From the NCBI RefSeq assembly GCF_007995155.1, contig NZ_CP042593.1:4816001-4880000 (forward strand): a stretch of DNA of 64,000 nt, given 5' to 3'. Source of the stretch: Cytobacillus dafuensis. Its GTDB lineage: Bacteria; Bacillota; Bacilli; Bacillales; Cytobacillaceae. The notes beneath the pieces were generated by a model. It made no database searches, had not been told where the DNA came from, and was given only the letters and a program-made list of their open reading frames with translations. The position numbers were made by a program, and so were the translations under genes. Within the stretch, counting starts at the first letter, position 1, and each line of letters starts with the position of its first letter. Positions 25,457 to 33,955 of the stretch are shown piece after piece.

Positions 25457-27074
25457 CTATGTTCCTCCGTTTATAAGGTACTTCCATTCGAAAGATACTT
25501 CCATTCCCTACTTCTGATTGTACATCAACTAGACCATGATATTGTTTGACAATTGATTGAATTGCATCCAATCCATAACCCCTAGCCCCGCCTTTTGTTG
25601 AAAAACCTCTCTCAAAAATCCTTTCCATCAACCCTTCATCCATGCCTATTCCTGTATCCTTCACTTCAATTAAGATCACTTCCTCCTCCTCATCATAGTG
25701 AAGAAAGATCGTCGATTGTTTTATGGATGTTAACGCCATAGCCTCTTTGGCATTATCTAGTAAGATCCCCATTGATAAAAGCAAATCATGAAGCATCTCA
25801 CCCATTTTTATATTTGGAAAATAAGAATCTGAATCTATTGTTAACTTGACACCTTGCTCCTTTAACTCGCTTGTTTTCCCAAGTAAGAAGCCTGCAACGG
25901 CTGGGCTTTTAACTTTATCTGATACAAACCCTATCTCTCGGTGATAATCAGCATTTAATACACGAATAAAGTGAGCGACATCTTGATATTTTTCCAATTC
26001 AATTAATCCTAAAATCGTATGCAATTGATTCATAAATTTATGATTTTGAGCACGCAGGGTATCAATATATTGTTCAGTTCCACTAAGCTCTCGAATAAGC
26101 TGTTGCATTTCTGATTGATCACGTAAAGTTGCTACCGCTCCATAGATCCTATTCTCTATATAGATAAGCTGAATATTAACGATGAACTCAAACTGATTCA
26201 CTACAATGACATGATTGGAAATGGACTTTCCTGTTGTAAATACTTCACAAAAAAACGTTGAAAAGATATCTTTATCGAGATATCCATCTTTCATATTGTC
26301 CCCAGTAAACTTGGCATTCTTTATGAGTTTTGTAAAATTTAAATTTTGTAAAAGGATTTTTCGATCTGGCGTAACAGCAATGATCCCTTCACCTACTGAA
26401 TCGATAATAATATCGCGTTCCTTAATATTGGCCACGATCTGCTTAGGTTCAAGTCCTAATAAAATTTTCTTTAATTGCTGTGCTAAATATAGTGCCCCCA
26501 ATATTCCCACAAAAAGCCCAAATCCTAATCCCAATAACAGGTTTTTCTGTGCATTCCATAGTTCTTTATTGATTGTTTTCTGAACATAACCAACACAAAC
26601 AATTCCAACTTGCTGGCCTTCTTTATTCCATATAGGTGTAAAGAAACGCGTACCCTCTCCTAGCACACCAACTTGCCTTGAAAAATGCTCAGAACCGTCT
26701 AATGATTTTTTGGCATCCTCTATATTTGAAAAAGGTTTTCCTATGACACTTTCATCTGGATGTGATTTTCGAATAAGCTCATTATTGAGCACAACAACAA
26801 AGCTAACACCTGTCGATTCCATCACTTCCAATGTGTAGTCCTGTATAGCTGAACTAGATGAATCATTTTCAACCTCATTTATGACACGGGGATCTTTTGC
26901 AACCATTCTACCAATATTCTTTAATTTTTCTTTTACAACATTGTTTTCTCGTTCCAACACATATAAATTTAAAAGAGTGGCACATGCGATCAACGAAACG
27001 ATGACTGACATTAAAACTAGTAATGTCGTCATTTTTTTTAATGATAATTTAGACATCCATTTATTCATAATCAT
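25449..27074 (-). CDS. DcuS/CitA-type sensor histidine kinase
   Basis: The 541-residue protein has a membrane segment at about 17-37, an extracytoplasmic PAS-like (PDC) sensor domain to about 175 (including GVSFVVVLNNELIRKSHPDE), a second membrane segment (NLLLGLGFGLFVGILGALYLA), a cytoplasmic PAS and a histidine kinase core with the phospho-acceptor in LRAQNHKFMNQLHTILGL near 345. The ATPase part shows NAKEA and DTGIGMDEGLMERIFERGFSTK. This family senses C4-dicarboxylates or citrate outside the cell. The start could be ATG 27074 or 27068. Confidence 0.93.
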   Translation of the reverse strand: MIMNKWMSKLSLKKMTTLLVLMSVIVSLIACATLLNLYVLERENNVVKEKLKNIGRMVAKDPRVINEVENDSSSSAIQDYTLEVMESTGVSFVVVLNNELIRKSHPDESVIGKPFSNIEDAKKSLDGSEHFSRQVGVLGEGTRFFTPIWNKEGQQVGIVCVGYVQKTINKELWNAQKNLLLGLGFGLFVGILGALYLAQQLKKILLGLEPKQIVANIKERDIIIDSVGEGIIAVTPDRKILLQNLNFTKLIKNAKFTGDNMKDGYLDKDIFSTFFCEVFTTGKSISNHVIVVNQFEFIVNIQLIYIENRIYGAVATLRDQSEMQQLIRELSGTEQYIDTLRAQNHKFMNQLHTILGLIELEKYQDVAHFIRVLNADYHREIGFVSDKVKSPAVAGFLLGKTSELKEQGVKLTIDSDSYFPNIKMGEMLHDLLLSMGILLDNAKEAMALTSIKQSTIFLHYDEEEEVILIEVKDTGIGMDEGLMERIFERGFSTKGGARGYGLDAIQSIVKQYHGLVDVQSEVGNGSIFRMEVPYKRRNIDD

Positions 27075-27154
27075 ATTTAAAATCCTTCAGTTTAATTTAC
27101 TACTATTTTAGCAATATTCTATTGCCCCTTCTACTCCTATTAGCCAAAAATTAC

Positions 27155-27226
27155 GATCACTATCCCCTTTGGCCAAATCCTCTTAGTTGAGGGATTTGGC
27201 CAAAGGTCATAAAGGGGAAAGTGATC
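27155..27226 (-). terminator. Nested hairpin after the ger operon
   Basis: TTTGGCCAAATCC and its inverse GGATTTGGCCAAA form an inner stem, extended by outer arms GATCACTATCCCC and GGGGAAAGTGATC. It lies nine bases past the last ger gene; on the minus strand the trailing T run is short and slightly removed, so termination is likely but not certain. Confidence 0.65.
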
Positions 27227-27235
27227 TTTCACTCG

Positions 27236-28357
27236 TTAGTTTATAATCCCTTTCTTTATAATTTCTACCTGAATCTTTGGAACAAAATGCACCTTTTGAT
27301 AGTTGCTTCCCCAGTCTTCCTTTTGCTTCTTCCAAGTATCGGGATGGAACGCAATGAGTTGTCTGCCGATACCTAATCCGTCGCAGCGGGCTTTTTGCAT
27401 TTTTTTTAGCGTTTTATTTGCTAAATCCGTCATCTCTTTGGATAGAAGCTTGTTTAATCGGGCAACTGTTTTTTTATCATTTAAGAGATCGTTAGGATAT
27501 TCAAGGACACTCACCTTCCATTTTAGATCCAGCCTAACCGTAATTTGACCGTCTGGTTGAATCAACACTTTCCTCTTTCGCTTTGATTTTTCTACATTAA
27601 AGGTCATAAAATTATAGACTTTTTTTTGATCCTTCTCGGAACTTATTTTTTGGGTGAAGGTCGCCGATTTCCCTTTTTTATCTTTTAAAAGTAAATACAT
27701 AGTAGATTCATCCTGGCTTAGTATCCCTGTAAATTGATATTTATGAAACATGGCACTATGCGAAACGTCCACTCGTTTCCCATTTTCCATGATGTATGGA
27801 AGAACAAAATCTTCTCCGGGGTCCATCATCACAGGGAAAATCGTTTCAACGGTTACCTTAGGAACGGTTGTAGTTTGTTCTTTGCTCTTGATTAATTCAT
27901 CAATTTCTTCTTCAATTAAGACATTCCCTACTTTTTTAAGGGAAAATATGTCTTCCGCTCTCCCTTTCGCTACTCCAATCCTAGCATTGAAAGCGCTTTT
28001 AGGATCGCGGTAAAAAATATCGAGGAGCTGATGAATATCTTGTTTTGCCATCTCCTCTCCAATAACAATGATCCGATTTCTGTACGCACGAAGATTTCGG
28101 GATATCCTCTCATCCGCTCTATGGCGGGTTTCCCTTGGCGTACTGCCAACCGTGAATATCAACTCGTTTTTAGGGCTCTGTTGTTCGGAAACAGGTACGT
28201 CCCTTATGACATAGGTGGATAGAATCTTTCCATTCGGCTCGAGATCAACCCCTCCTCCATAAATCAAACGAGCATCCTTTAAAAGATCTTGATCCCAACA
28301 TCCAGTCATCAATAGGAGAACAAAAATAAAAATACTTAATAAGTAAATTCTTTTCAC
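27236..28357 (-). CDS. Ger(x)C-type germinant receptor lipoprotein
   Basis: The 373-residue protein begins with a lipoprotein signal peptide whose lipobox is LMTGC (Cys near residue 20), followed by WDQDLLKDARLI, the standard GerAC opening. The rest matches the three-domain GerC-type subunit in length. Its ATG overlaps the stop of the permease subunit gene (ATGA). Together with the two upstream genes it forms a receptor in the spore inner membrane that triggers germination on binding nutrients. Confidence 0.93.
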   Translation of the reverse strand: MKRIYLLSIFIFVLLLMTGCWDQDLLKDARLIYGGGVDLEPNGKILSTYVIRDVPVSEQQSPKNELIFTVGSTPRETRHRADERISRNLRAYRNRIIVIGEEMAKQDIHQLLDIFYRDPKSAFNARIGVAKGRAEDIFSLKKVGNVLIEEEIDELIKSKEQTTTVPKVTVETIFPVMMDPGEDFVLPYIMENGKRVDVSHSAMFHKYQFTGILSQDESTMYLLLKDKKGKSATFTQKISSEKDQKKVYNFMTFNVEKSKRKRKVLIQPDGQITVRLDLKWKVSVLEYPNDLLNDKKTVARLNKLLSKEMTDLANKTLKKMQKARCDGLGIGRQLIAFHPDTWKKQKEDWGSNYQKVHFVPKIQVEIIKKGIIN

Positions 28358-29451
28358 CTGGCTTGGGCCTCCTTTTTTCTTAAAAGATATGAGAAGATGA
28401 GCAGGATCAAAGGAAGCCCAACCACAAAGGTATAATGGAGTATCTTAATCATTCGATCGTAAAGGTCAGTAATTGCTGGATCTTGAGCAATCATAGCCAG
28501 AATAAAGACAATGAAAACGACATAAGGGACTGCTTTTTTATGTTCACCCCGGTGAAAGAAGTGACCTAAACCTGCTGTTGCCATGTATAACCAAGAAACA
28601 ATTGCAGTGCTAACAATAAAAATCCATAAGGATAAAAAGATTAAATCAATCCGTTGAATAATCTGGAAAGAGAAACCCTTTAGCATATAAAGAAGAGGTT
28701 CCGAAATGGCAGGCATAACCTCCGGGCTGAAAATGATTAAACTTGTAAACACCTCAAATGTGTATAAAAGTGAAATCACCAAACTCCCTAAAGATGCTGC
28801 CTTTAATTTCCCACTGCTTTTCCCTTCAACAAAAGGATAAATGACTAATATGACTTCGTACCCGACTAAAGGAAACAATGCTGCATTCGAAGCTTTGATG
28901 ATCTCCCCCCACCCAGCTTCCATGATAGGAAATACATATGTAATATTTGCATGGGCATAACCGAACAAGGATAATATCACGATTACTATGATCGTAAATG
29001 AAGATATGACAAAAAGCCTGGCAATTACTCGAAGGTTTTCTTTAACCAAATATGCACAGGTGAAAAGAGTAAGAATTAATAATGCCCATCTTGGTGTTGT
29101 TTGCAGCACCCACCTTCCAACGACATCAGCAAAAAAGGCTAAGACCGTACTAACAGAAAACAGAAAATAGACAATATAAGCAAAACCAAGCAGCTTTCCA
29201 AGAAACTTTCCAGTGATTTTCGGCAAGAAACTGTATATCGTATCAGAAGGAAACCGTTTGCAAAGAGCCCAAAGAATCAAAATAATCACTTGTACGGCCA
29301 ATCCGGCAATTAAGCTAGAGATCCACGCTCCTCCTTTAGCAGTTGCCTGCAATTTATTCGGAAGGGATAAGATTCCAACCCCCACTTGAGACTGTATAAC
29401 AAAAAACATGAGCTGACCCTGAGTAATTTTACTCTTTTTCAGGATCATCAT
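28354..29451 (-). CDS. GerB-type germinant receptor permease subunit
   Basis: The 365-residue protein has ten hydrophobic segments and starts with the family pattern ITQGQLMFFVIQSQVGVGIL. GerAB-type subunits are APC-fold proteins that bind the germinant amino acid. It overlaps its neighbours on both sides (22 bp with the A subunit gene, four with the C subunit gene), so the three are translationally coupled. Confidence 0.94.
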   Translation of the reverse strand: MMILKKSKITQGQLMFFVIQSQVGVGILSLPNKLQATAKGGAWISSLIAGLAVQVIILILWALCKRFPSDTIYSFLPKITGKFLGKLLGFAYIVYFLFSVSTVLAFFADVVGRWVLQTTPRWALLILTLFTCAYLVKENLRVIARLFVISSFTIIVIVILSLFGYAHANITYVFPIMEAGWGEIIKASNAALFPLVGYEVILVIYPFVEGKSSGKLKAASLGSLVISLLYTFEVFTSLIIFSPEVMPAISEPLLYMLKGFSFQIIQRIDLIFLSLWIFIVSTAIVSWLYMATAGLGHFFHRGEHKKAVPYVVFIVFILAMIAQDPAITDLYDRMIKILHYTFVVGLPLILLIFSYLLRKKEAQAR

Positions 29452-30949
29452 GTAGCCACCCCCTTGAATATCTTTCTTGATTTACCCTTTTCGGATGAGG
29501 ATCATGAGGACGCTGATTCAAGCTCCAAATTGGAAAGCGTGTAAAAGTATCCTTCAAATCCTTGATTCGAAGAGGCATAACAGGCGCAAAATAGGCTGTA
29601 CCAAAGCTCTCTAATTTACATAAATGGATTAAAATAAAAAGAATACCAAACATGATTCCGATCAAACCGAACATCGCGGCCAGGATCATAAGCGGGAAAC
29701 CCAGAATACGCGTTGCGGTACTTATTTCATTAGACGGCGCCACAAATGAAGAAATAGCGGTTAAAGCGACAACGATAACCATGGGATACGAAATCAATCC
29801 AGCTCGTACGACCGATTCGCCAATGACCAAGCCGCCAACAATCCCTATAGTTTGACCTACTCGGCTCGGCAAACGAATTCCTGCTTCACGCAGCACTTCT
29901 AAAGTAATCTGCATAAGCAAAGCCTCCAAAATAGGTGGAAATGGAACTTTGTCTATACTGCTTTTCACGGTAAAAATCAAATTTACAGGAAGAATTTCGG
30001 GATGAAAGCCAATAATGGCAATATATAAAGCAGGTACTAGAGATGCGATGATAAAGCTCACCAAACGAAGCAATCGAATGAACGATCCGACAATCCACCT
30101 GCTGTGATAATCATCCGGGCTTTGATAAAACGCAAAGAAAGTCACCGGCAAAATCTGCGCAGTTGGATCTCCATCAGATAATATAACGACACGACCTTCC
30201 ATCAAATGGGCTACTGCCCGATCTGGCCTTTCTGTAAATAAAATTTGCGGAAATAGAGAAGATGGGTTATCCTCAATCATTTCGGCAATGAATCCAGGTG
30301 AAATCACGGTGTCCATCACAATGGAACCAAGTCTTTGATCCACTTCTTCAACCAAATCCGGATTCGCCAGATCCTGCATATAGAGAAGAGCCAATTTTGT
30401 TTTGGTTGCCTTTCCGACCTGGTAGTAACGGACGACCAGGGACGGATTTTCAATACGCTTTCGAACCAGATACAGATTCGTGATGAGGTGCTCTATAAAA
30501 CCATCATGAGCGCCTCGAATGGCCCCTTCGTTTTCTGGCTCTAAAATATTTCGTTTATTTTCTGCCGCCATGCCAACAATAAAAGCTTCTGTTGTCCCTT
30601 CAAATAACAATACGCAATTTCCTTGAACTAACGATTGGGGCAACTGGCTGAGATCCGATTTCTTCGCAATATCCACAGAAGCAATGATTGCATCTACGGT
30701 TCCTTCTTTTTTTTCTTCTAACGGACGAATGATCTCATTTTGAATTCTCTGTTGATCAGACAGGGATTCAAAAAAGACAATGAGCCCCTCCAATTGATTA
30801 AACCTAATGCTCCGCCACTTCAGATCACTTGAATGAAACAGCTGGTTTTGAATGTATTCCTTATTTTTTTGCAAGGAAGGAAACACGTTAATGGACGGGC
30901 TTTTTTCTGCACGTTTGTTCGAAAATAATTTTCTAAAAAGATCCATCAT
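29429..30949 (-). CDS. GerA-type germinant receptor A subunit
   Basis: The 506-residue protein has a soluble N-terminal half with SVDIAKKSDLSQLPQSLVQGN and LLFEGT, then five membrane segments from about residue 290, including PPILEALLMQITLEVLREAG and GIRLPSRVGQTIGIVGGLVIG, both strongly conserved in GerAA proteins. I chose the ATG at 30949 because AGGAGAAG lies just ahead; a further upstream ATG at 30970 has no site. It is the first gene of the gerA-type operon. The germinant cannot be predicted. Confidence 0.94.
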   Translation of the reverse strand: MMDLFRKLFSNKRAEKSPSINVFPSLQKNKEYIQNQLFHSSDLKWRSIRFNQLEGLIVFFESLSDQQRIQNEIIRPLEEKKEGTVDAIIASVDIAKKSDLSQLPQSLVQGNCVLLFEGTTEAFIVGMAAENKRNILEPENEGAIRGAHDGFIEHLITNLYLVRKRIENPSLVVRYYQVGKATKTKLALLYMQDLANPDLVEEVDQRLGSIVMDTVISPGFIAEMIEDNPSSLFPQILFTERPDRAVAHLMEGRVVILSDGDPTAQILPVTFFAFYQSPDDYHSRWIVGSFIRLLRLVSFIIASLVPALYIAIIGFHPEILPVNLIFTVKSSIDKVPFPPILEALLMQITLEVLREAGIRLPSRVGQTIGIVGGLVIGESVVRAGLISYPMVIVVALTAISSFVAPSNEISTATRILGFPLMILAAMFGLIGIMFGILFILIHLCKLESFGTAYFAPVMPLRIKDLKDTFTRFPIWSLNQRPHDPHPKRVNQERYSRGWLHDDPEKE

Positions 30950-31049
30950 TATACTTCTCCTAGGTTCCATTCAATTTTTATTAATTTAACCAATAAAATG
31001 GGGATTATCCCTAAAAATGCCATGCGTATAGATAACTAAATGAGGAAAA

Positions 31050-31103
31050 TAAAAAAGCTGAAATATACAATATTCATTAAATCTTGTATATTTCAGCTTT
31101 TAT
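31050..31103. terminator. Terminator after zinc-ribbon gene (bidirectional)
   Basis: AAAAGCTGAAATATACAA (31053-31070) pairs with TTGTATATTTCAGCTTTT (31084-31101), with T runs on both strands. Confidence 0.85.
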
Positions 31104-31135
31104 TAAATTAAACACTGCCATACCTAAAATGCATT

Positions 31136-31390
31136 CTATTTCCATCTCTCAAGCTTGTGAATGTTTTTGACAAACATGCCAGCTAAAAATTTCGGAACCC
31201 CCATTTCAATGCATTTTTGTTTAACAAATTCTTTCATTTCTCCTATTGTTATTTCTTTTTGTGTGAATTCCCCTTCTTGATAACAATGCATACAGTACAT
31301 AGAACTTTTTTCTAGATTTTCCTCAGTCCCACGGTCTTCTTCTTTCTTTAATGGCATGGAACAGCTTTGACATTTTTTATATACTTTCAT
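31136..31390 (-). CDS. Small putative zinc-ribbon protein
   Basis: The 84-residue protein has CQSCSMPL near residue 8 and CMHCYQEG near 34, two CxxC pairs forming one zinc site, followed by a helical tail. This matches the putative zinc ribbon family whose members begin with a CQSCGMPL motif. The ATG at 31390 has a GGAGGAG site; the frame extends upstream without one. It lies 100 bp after the Crp/Fnr-type gene on the same strand and may be co-transcribed with it. The function is unknown. Confidence 0.75.
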   Translation of the reverse strand: MKVYKKCQSCSMPLKKEEDRGTEENLEKSSMYCMHCYQEGEFTQKEITIGEMKEFVKQKCIEMGVPKFLAGMFVKNIHKLERWK

Positions 31391-31490
31391 TAGTTTTCTC
31401 CTCCAAATGGCTCTATAACTTAATAAATTTTTTTGACTCGAAATTTCCCATTGTTTCTGTTTGTTGCAGCAAACATCAGTAATAGATCCG

Positions 31491-32162
31491 TTATTCATTC
31501 TTCAATATCACAGAAAGTTCTTTTAATTTATTATGCTGTTGAATGCGATAGTGATGTCCTTCCTTTTCCAAATACCCTTTATCACAAAATTGTGCAAATA
31601 CATGCAATAAATGGCGATAGGATACACCTAGAAAATCACACACTGTTACATGTTTCTCCTTATATACACCTGCATCAGCGGTTTGCAATATAAAATCCGC
31701 TAGCCGGTTTTCAAGCGGAAAGGCAAGACTTTGTGAATACTTTGCAGACATTCGTGTTGCTTTTATACTTAAAAATTTGGTTAGCGCTCGAAGAAATGTC
31801 GTATCTTCGAGCATTTGTGTGCGGCATTGATGAAAAGGAATTGCAAAACAAATAGTCTTTGTGGAGGTTTGTATCCCTTTTGTATAGTACACCTCATTTA
31901 ATAGTTCCATTTCCCCAATAAAATCTTGTGCACTGATAAAATTGATCAAGGAAACTTTCCCATTTTGGTACGTTACGTAAATTTTAGCTTTTCCCTCAAT
32001 GACATAAAAGAAATAATCCGGCCGCATGCCTTCTCGAATAATCCATTCATCACGCTTATATTCGCGTACTTCTATAAACTCTTCAATCGGAAAAGAAAAT
32101 AAATGCGAAATGGAGTGTTCCTCCAAATAATGTTGCCTTTTCTGCTTTTTATATATTTCCAT
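31491..32162 (-). CDS. Crp/Fnr family regulator, YeiL-like
   Basis: The 223-residue protein has a cyclic-nucleotide-binding type beta-barrel (FIEVREYKRDEWIIREGMRPDY, then FYVIEGKAKIYV) and a C-terminal winged helix (VTVCDFLGVSYRHLLHVFAQF, HTH near 180-200). There are single Cys residues but no obvious Fe-S cluster motif. It resembles YeiL in overall pattern. ATG 32162 has GGGTG six bases ahead; ATG 32165 is the alternative. It is divergent from the MFS gene, and an 18-bp perfect palindrome lies between them. Confidence 0.85.
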   Translation of the reverse strand: MEIYKKQKRQHYLEEHSISHLFSFPIEEFIEVREYKRDEWIIREGMRPDYFFYVIEGKAKIYVTYQNGKVSLINFISAQDFIGEMELLNEVYYTKGIQTSTKTICFAIPFHQCRTQMLEDTTFLRALTKFLSIKATRMSAKYSQSLAFPLENRLADFILQTADAGVYKEKHVTVCDFLGVSYRHLLHVFAQFCDKGYLEKEGHHYRIQQHNKLKELSVILKNE

Positions 32163-32176
32163 CATCCACACCCAAA

Positions 32177-32194
32177 ATATGAGATATCTCATAT
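32177..32194. promoter_or_regulatory. Perfect palindromic operator candidate
   Basis: ATATGAGATATCTCATAT is a perfect 18-bp palindrome placed between the divergent Crp/Fnr-type and MFS genes. A dyad with TGAG/CTCA half-sites fits a Crp/Fnr-type dimer controlling both genes. Confidence 0.65.
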
Positions 32195-32242
32195 TATTGT
32201 ACGTATCTTCTTGTTATTATGCAAATATTGGGGGGATTCACA

Positions 32243-33424
32243 ATGAATACACAACGCTGGATGAACAGACAGTTCTTCAGTTTCTATATGACATGGGGTG
32301 TTTTTCTACCCTATTGGACTGGTTGGATGATTCATACAAAAGGAATTACGGTTTCACAAGCGAGTTTGATTATGAGTTTAGGGTTGGCTGCACGAGGACT
32401 TTCTACCTTATTTGCATTTCCTTATTTATCAGGGAAATTTAGCAGTAAAACTTTACTAAATGGAATGTCAATCGGCACACTGATAGCCATTCTGTGTTAT
32501 ATTCCGGCAGATTCTTTTGCTAGCTTACTTATTGTAACGTTATTTTTGCATTTCTTTTATCCTACATTGATGCCTGCATTAGATAGTGCAGCAAGCGTTC
32601 TTGTACAGAGTAAACAATTAAAACATTACGGGAAGAGCCGCTCTTGGGGATCCATCGGGTTTGTCGCGGCTGGCATGATCTTAACCTTCTTTACAGGGGC
32701 GCTTGGGGACGACGTGATTTTATGGGCGCTGTTACTCGGCACATTGGTATTCGTATGTCTGGGTTTTATGCATGCACCCGCTGCTTTATCTAAAAAACCA
32801 CAAGCGGGTGAAACAAAAAAAGATGGCATGTTGAAATTATTTCGTATCAAACACTTTGGATTGGTGCTCGTCATCGTGATTTTACTGCAGGCGGCACACG
32901 CTTCTTATTACAACTATGGCTATATATATTTACAAGAAATCCACGCACCCCAATATTTAATTGGTGTAATTATTAACATTGCCGTAATGGCAGAAATTCT
33001 TTTCTTTTCCATTGCTGATCGGACTTTCCGAAAATTTTCAGTAGGCTCCTTACTGACACTAGCAGCTCTTGGTTCAACCGTTCGTTGGATATTAGTATTT
33101 GCCTTTCCAAATGTCATTGTGTTCTCTATCGCACAAGCATTACATGCATGCTCATTTGCTATGGCGCATTATGCCTTTATGAAATACTTAATCAAACATA
33201 TTCCACATGAACAGATTCCGAAGGCACAAGGGATATACTCTGCTCTGGCACTTAGCTGGAGCACAGCGGCGTTCACCATCTTCGGCGGGTATTTATACGA
33301 AATTGAACCAAGATACGCCTTTATTGGGATGATCATTTGCACTATACCAGCGATGTTGCTTGCACTTGTTTATCGGAAATTGGATTATCGAAGGGAAGTC
33401 CAAACCAAAAGTCTTGTTAGCTAA
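32243..33424 (+). CDS. MFS transporter, HcaT/nucleoside-type
   Basis: The 393-residue protein has 12 hydrophobic segments. The opening FFSFYMTWGVFLPYWTGWM, the loop QASLIMSLGLAARGLSTL and the motif KHYGKSRSWGSIGFVAAGMI (about 130-150) are those of the 3-phenylpropionate/nucleoside-proton symporter subgroup. I placed the start at MNTQRW (ATG 32243, GGGGGGATT ahead). The partner regulator is the divergent YeiL-like protein. The substrate is unknown. Confidence 0.88.
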   Translation: MNTQRWMNRQFFSFYMTWGVFLPYWTGWMIHTKGITVSQASLIMSLGLAARGLSTLFAFPYLSGKFSSKTLLNGMSIGTLIAILCYIPADSFASLLIVTLFLHFFYPTLMPALDSAASVLVQSKQLKHYGKSRSWGSIGFVAAGMILTFFTGALGDDVILWALLLGTLVFVCLGFMHAPAALSKKPQAGETKKDGMLKLFRIKHFGLVLVIVILLQAAHASYYNYGYIYLQEIHAPQYLIGVIINIAVMAEILFFSIADRTFRKFSVGSLLTLAALGSTVRWILVFAFPNVIVFSIAQALHACSFAMAHYAFMKYLIKHIPHEQIPKAQGIYSALALSWSTAAFTIFGGYLYEIEPRYAFIGMIICTIPAMLLALVYRKLDYRREVQTKSLVS

Positions 33425-33491
33425 TTCCAAATGGTCAATCATTGTGACCCGAAATGGCAATGATTACGCAATAACAAAACAAATTAATCTA

Positions 33492-33624
33492 TAAAGAAAA
33501 CTCGCCGATTGGCGAGCCTTGGAAGGCGAAGACAGAGGCGTAGTTGCACTTACACTTAATTCCTAAAATTGGCAACTGCGTCGATTTATCTTCTGTGCTG
33601 GCAATTTATACTTTCTTAATGTGT
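33492..33624. repeat. Dispersed intergenic repeat, copy R2
   Basis: This is a complete copy of about 130 bp, nearly identical to the 61388 copy and to the 5268 copy minus its insert. It begins TAAAGAAAACTCGCC, carries the hairpin CTCGCC-GATT-GGCGAG and ends with CTGGCAATTTATACTTTC. Confidence 0.9.
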
Positions 33625-33630
33625 TAAAAA

Positions 33631-33652
33631 GGTGATACAAAATTGTATCACC
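33631..33652 (+). terminator. Hairpin past the MFS gene
   Basis: GGTGATACAA-AA-TTGTATCACC is a perfect 10-bp stem. There is no T run downstream on the plus strand; on the minus strand it is followed by a run of five T. Confidence 0.5.
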
Positions 33653-33687
33653 TGAGAGTGTAGACAAAGTATAATTCGTCACCTTTC

Positions 33688-33813
33688 CAGGCTGATTGAA
33701 AACGTTTGACTTTCGAGGCACGAAGCCTTACGAGGAGCGGAGTTACCGTGGATGGGTAATGAGCACCAAAGGAAGGTGAGTAACGAAGAAAGCGAGCGTT
33801 TGTCAACAGCCTG
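33688..33813. repeat. MITE-like element with terminal inverted repeats
   Basis: CAGGCTG and CAGCCTG bound a 126-bp segment whose arms continue imperfectly inward (AACGTTTG near the left end, CGTTTGTCAAC near the right). It contains TACGAGGAGCGGAGTTACCG. I recall similar sequences between genes in other Bacillaceae. It abuts the weak rlmH-type att sequence at 33817. A 64-codon minus-strand frame over it is a by-product. Confidence 0.65.
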
Positions 33814-33816
33814 AGG

Positions 33817-33830
33817 TGATACGGTTCTCC
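33817..33830. other. Weak rlmH 3'-end-like att sequence (site E)
   Basis: TGATACGGTTCTCC matches the inner 14 bases of the rlmH-end copies at 39086 and 57291, but the flanking TTACT part is absent and replaced by the end of the MITE-like element. It may mark the outer limit of the cassette region. Confidence 0.4.
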
Positions 33831-33856
33831 ATAGCCTCTCTAACTGCGAATTTATA

Positions 33857-33907
33857 AAAAAAAGAACCTTCAATCTATAGATAGATCAAAGATTCTATGT
33901 TTTTTTA
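33857..33907. terminator. Terminator after mqo (bidirectional)
   Basis: An imperfect stem (AGAACCTTCAATCTAT against ATAGATCAAAGATTCT) is bordered by a run of A on the left and T on the right, 50 bp past the mqo stop. Confidence 0.7.
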
Positions 33908-33955
33908 ATGATGTTCTATTATTTATTAAATTCCTTTGTTTCTACATCCAAAGAA

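Noticed and set aside
33679..33873. 64-codon minus-strand frame
   Set aside because: It lies on the MITE-like element and the hairpin next to it, has no ribosome site and resembles no protein.
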